Part shown: one piece after another, positions 5,457-6,172 of the stretch
Layout of the letters: the number at the start of each line of letters is the position of its first letter
Numbering within the stretch: position 1 is the stretch's first letter
From: Clostridia bacterium
GTDB taxonomy: Bacteria; Bacillota; Clostridia; Lachnospirales; CAG-274
Length of the DNA stretch: 6,172 nt
NCBI GenBank assembly: GCA_030536675.1
Contig: JAUNPM010000103.1
Span: 1 to 6,172 of the forward strand
Direction of reading: 5' to 3'
Made by a program: the position numbers and the translations under genes
The notes under the pieces: model-generated
Database searches by the model: none
Told to the model about the DNA's origin: nothing
The model's input: the letters and a program-made list of their open reading frames with translations, nothing else

Positions 5457-6172
5457 TTACCTTCTTATTTTTGATATGGCTAAAACCACAACATATCTTA
5501 TATTTATTGCAGTATGCATTAAAAATGTCACCGCAAAATTATGCTTATCCTTATAATACATATCGTAAAATCTTTTTATTCCGTCGTGAAAATGCTTTAT
5601 TACAACAGGACTTTTTGTATGTAAGCCGCTCTGTCCCTTAAGATGCGTCATTTTAACATCGGCATAATAGACCACCTTATACCCTGCCCTTTTTATTCTG
5701 TAGCAAAGATCTATATCCTCTCCGTACATAAAAATGCTTTCATCAAAAAGCCCGACCTTTCCCAACACTCTTTTAGGTATAAGCATAAATGCACCGCTTA
5801 CACTGTCAACCTCATTTGTTTCATTTTGACTTAAATAGTTAAGAGTGTATCCTCCGAATTTCTTTATATGGGGAAACATTTTGTCAAGCCTTAAAACATA
5901 GCACAAGCTGTTAAAGGGTGTTGGAAATCCTCTCTTGCAGCCGTGGTCAAAGCTTCCGTCTTTAAGCAGAGTTTTTATTCCCAGACAGCCTATGTCACTG
6001 TGCCTGTCCATATACTCAACAGCACCTCTTAAAGTTCCCTTATCCATTATTGTATCGGAATTTAAAAAAAGCACATATCTTCCTATTGCAATATTTGCTC
6101 CTATGTTGCAGGCGTGACCGAAGCCTTTGTTTTCCACCCTTGAAATAACTTTAGTATGCTTCTCATTAATTT
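5457..6172 (-). CDS. GT2 glycosyltransferase, rhamnosyltransferase (WbbL)-like, N-terminus outside the window
   Basis: The frame is open to the right edge and gives 237 complete codons; the GTG at 6137-6135 is internal, since the 11 codons upstream (INEKHTKVISR) continue the conserved domain. What remains shows 'NKGFGHACNIGANIAIG' (14-30), 'YVLFLNSDT' (32-40, the D-x-D equivalent), 'CKRGFPTPF' (78-86), 'VSGAFMLIPKRVL' (124-136), 'FDESIFMYGEDIDLCYRI' (142-159) with the probable catalytic acidic cluster, and 'MTHLKGQSG' (174-182). The missing part is the first 50-60 residues, which carry the V-S-x-I-I-V nucleotide-binding strand. The GFPTPF and EDIDLCYRI pattern is that of WbbL-type rhamnosyltransferases found in clostridial and streptococcal wall-polysaccharide clusters. 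The C-terminal 35 residues contain a hydrophobic stretch ending in K-I-R-R, suggesting membrane contact. It is the first gene of the operon visible here; the promoter lies outside. Confidence 0.9.
   Translation of the reverse strand, partial: INEKHTKVISRVENKGFGHACNIGANIAIGRYVLFLNSDTIMDKGTLRGAVEYMDRHSDIGCLGIKTLLKDGSFDHGCKRGFPTPFNSLCYVLRLDKMFPHIKKFGGYTLNYLSQNETNEVDSVSGAFMLIPKRVLGKVGLFDESIFMYGEDIDLCYRIKRAGYKVVYYADVKMTHLKGQSGLHTKSPVVIKHFHDGIKRFYDMYYKDKHNFAVTFLMHTAINIRYVVVLAISKIRR

Noticed and set aside
6135..6137. GTG as the start of the first glycosyltransferase
   Set aside because: The frame stays open upstream to the window edge, the conserved N-K-G-F-G motif begins immediately after it, and the obligatory nucleotide-binding strand would be missing; the gene is cut by the edge.

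Overview
The window reads as a stretch of chromosome from an AT-rich, low-GC Gram-positive anaerobe, most likely a gut-type member of the Clostridia. Grounds for this are the strong GGAGG-type ribosome binding sites, tight gene spacing, A/T-ending codons, a clostridial-style tandem-OB single-stranded-DNA-binding protein, and a small protein resembling DUF6465. The taxon is inferred from gene content and style; no rRNA or marker gene is present. Nothing in the window looks like phage, transposon, CRISPR or a defence system.

Left part (1-875, minus strand): a small protein of unknown function (DUF6465-like) runs off the left edge. Upstream of it is a 211-residue protein made of two consecutive OB folds, related to single-stranded-DNA-binding proteins. 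The small gene has its own good promoter, whose -35 box lies in the last codons of the OB-fold gene.

Middle (876-2180): a divergent intergenic region carries a good extended -10 promoter for a stand-alone trpD (anthranilate phosphoribosyltransferase, plus strand). Its leader is only about 40 nt, so there is no room for a T-box or attenuator. After trpD come three small hairpins in a row. The last is a strong, probably bidirectional terminator that separates trpD from the convergent genes.

Right part (2176-6172, minus strand): a tightly packed operon, in transcription order: a WbbL/rhamnosyltransferase-like GT2 (5' end outside the window), a second GT2 of the RfbG-like type, a third GT2 with one intact catalytic domain and a shrunken, degenerate second domain, and finally an aldo/keto reductase with two substituted catalytic-tetrad positions. 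Gaps of 4, 19 and 15 nt and stop codons overlapping or adjoining the next ribosome binding site argue for one transcript ending at the terminator at 2141-2169. The three transferases probably build a rhamnose-containing cell-surface polysaccharide; the sugar specificities are inferred from family resemblance only. The reductase is probably carried along in the transcript, and a role in sugar metabolism is not shown.

I found no convincing undescribed system. The most checkable oddities are the eroded second domain of the third transferase, the His-to-Asn change in the anthranilate site of TrpD, and the hairpin cluster after trpD, which may be a dispersed repeat.
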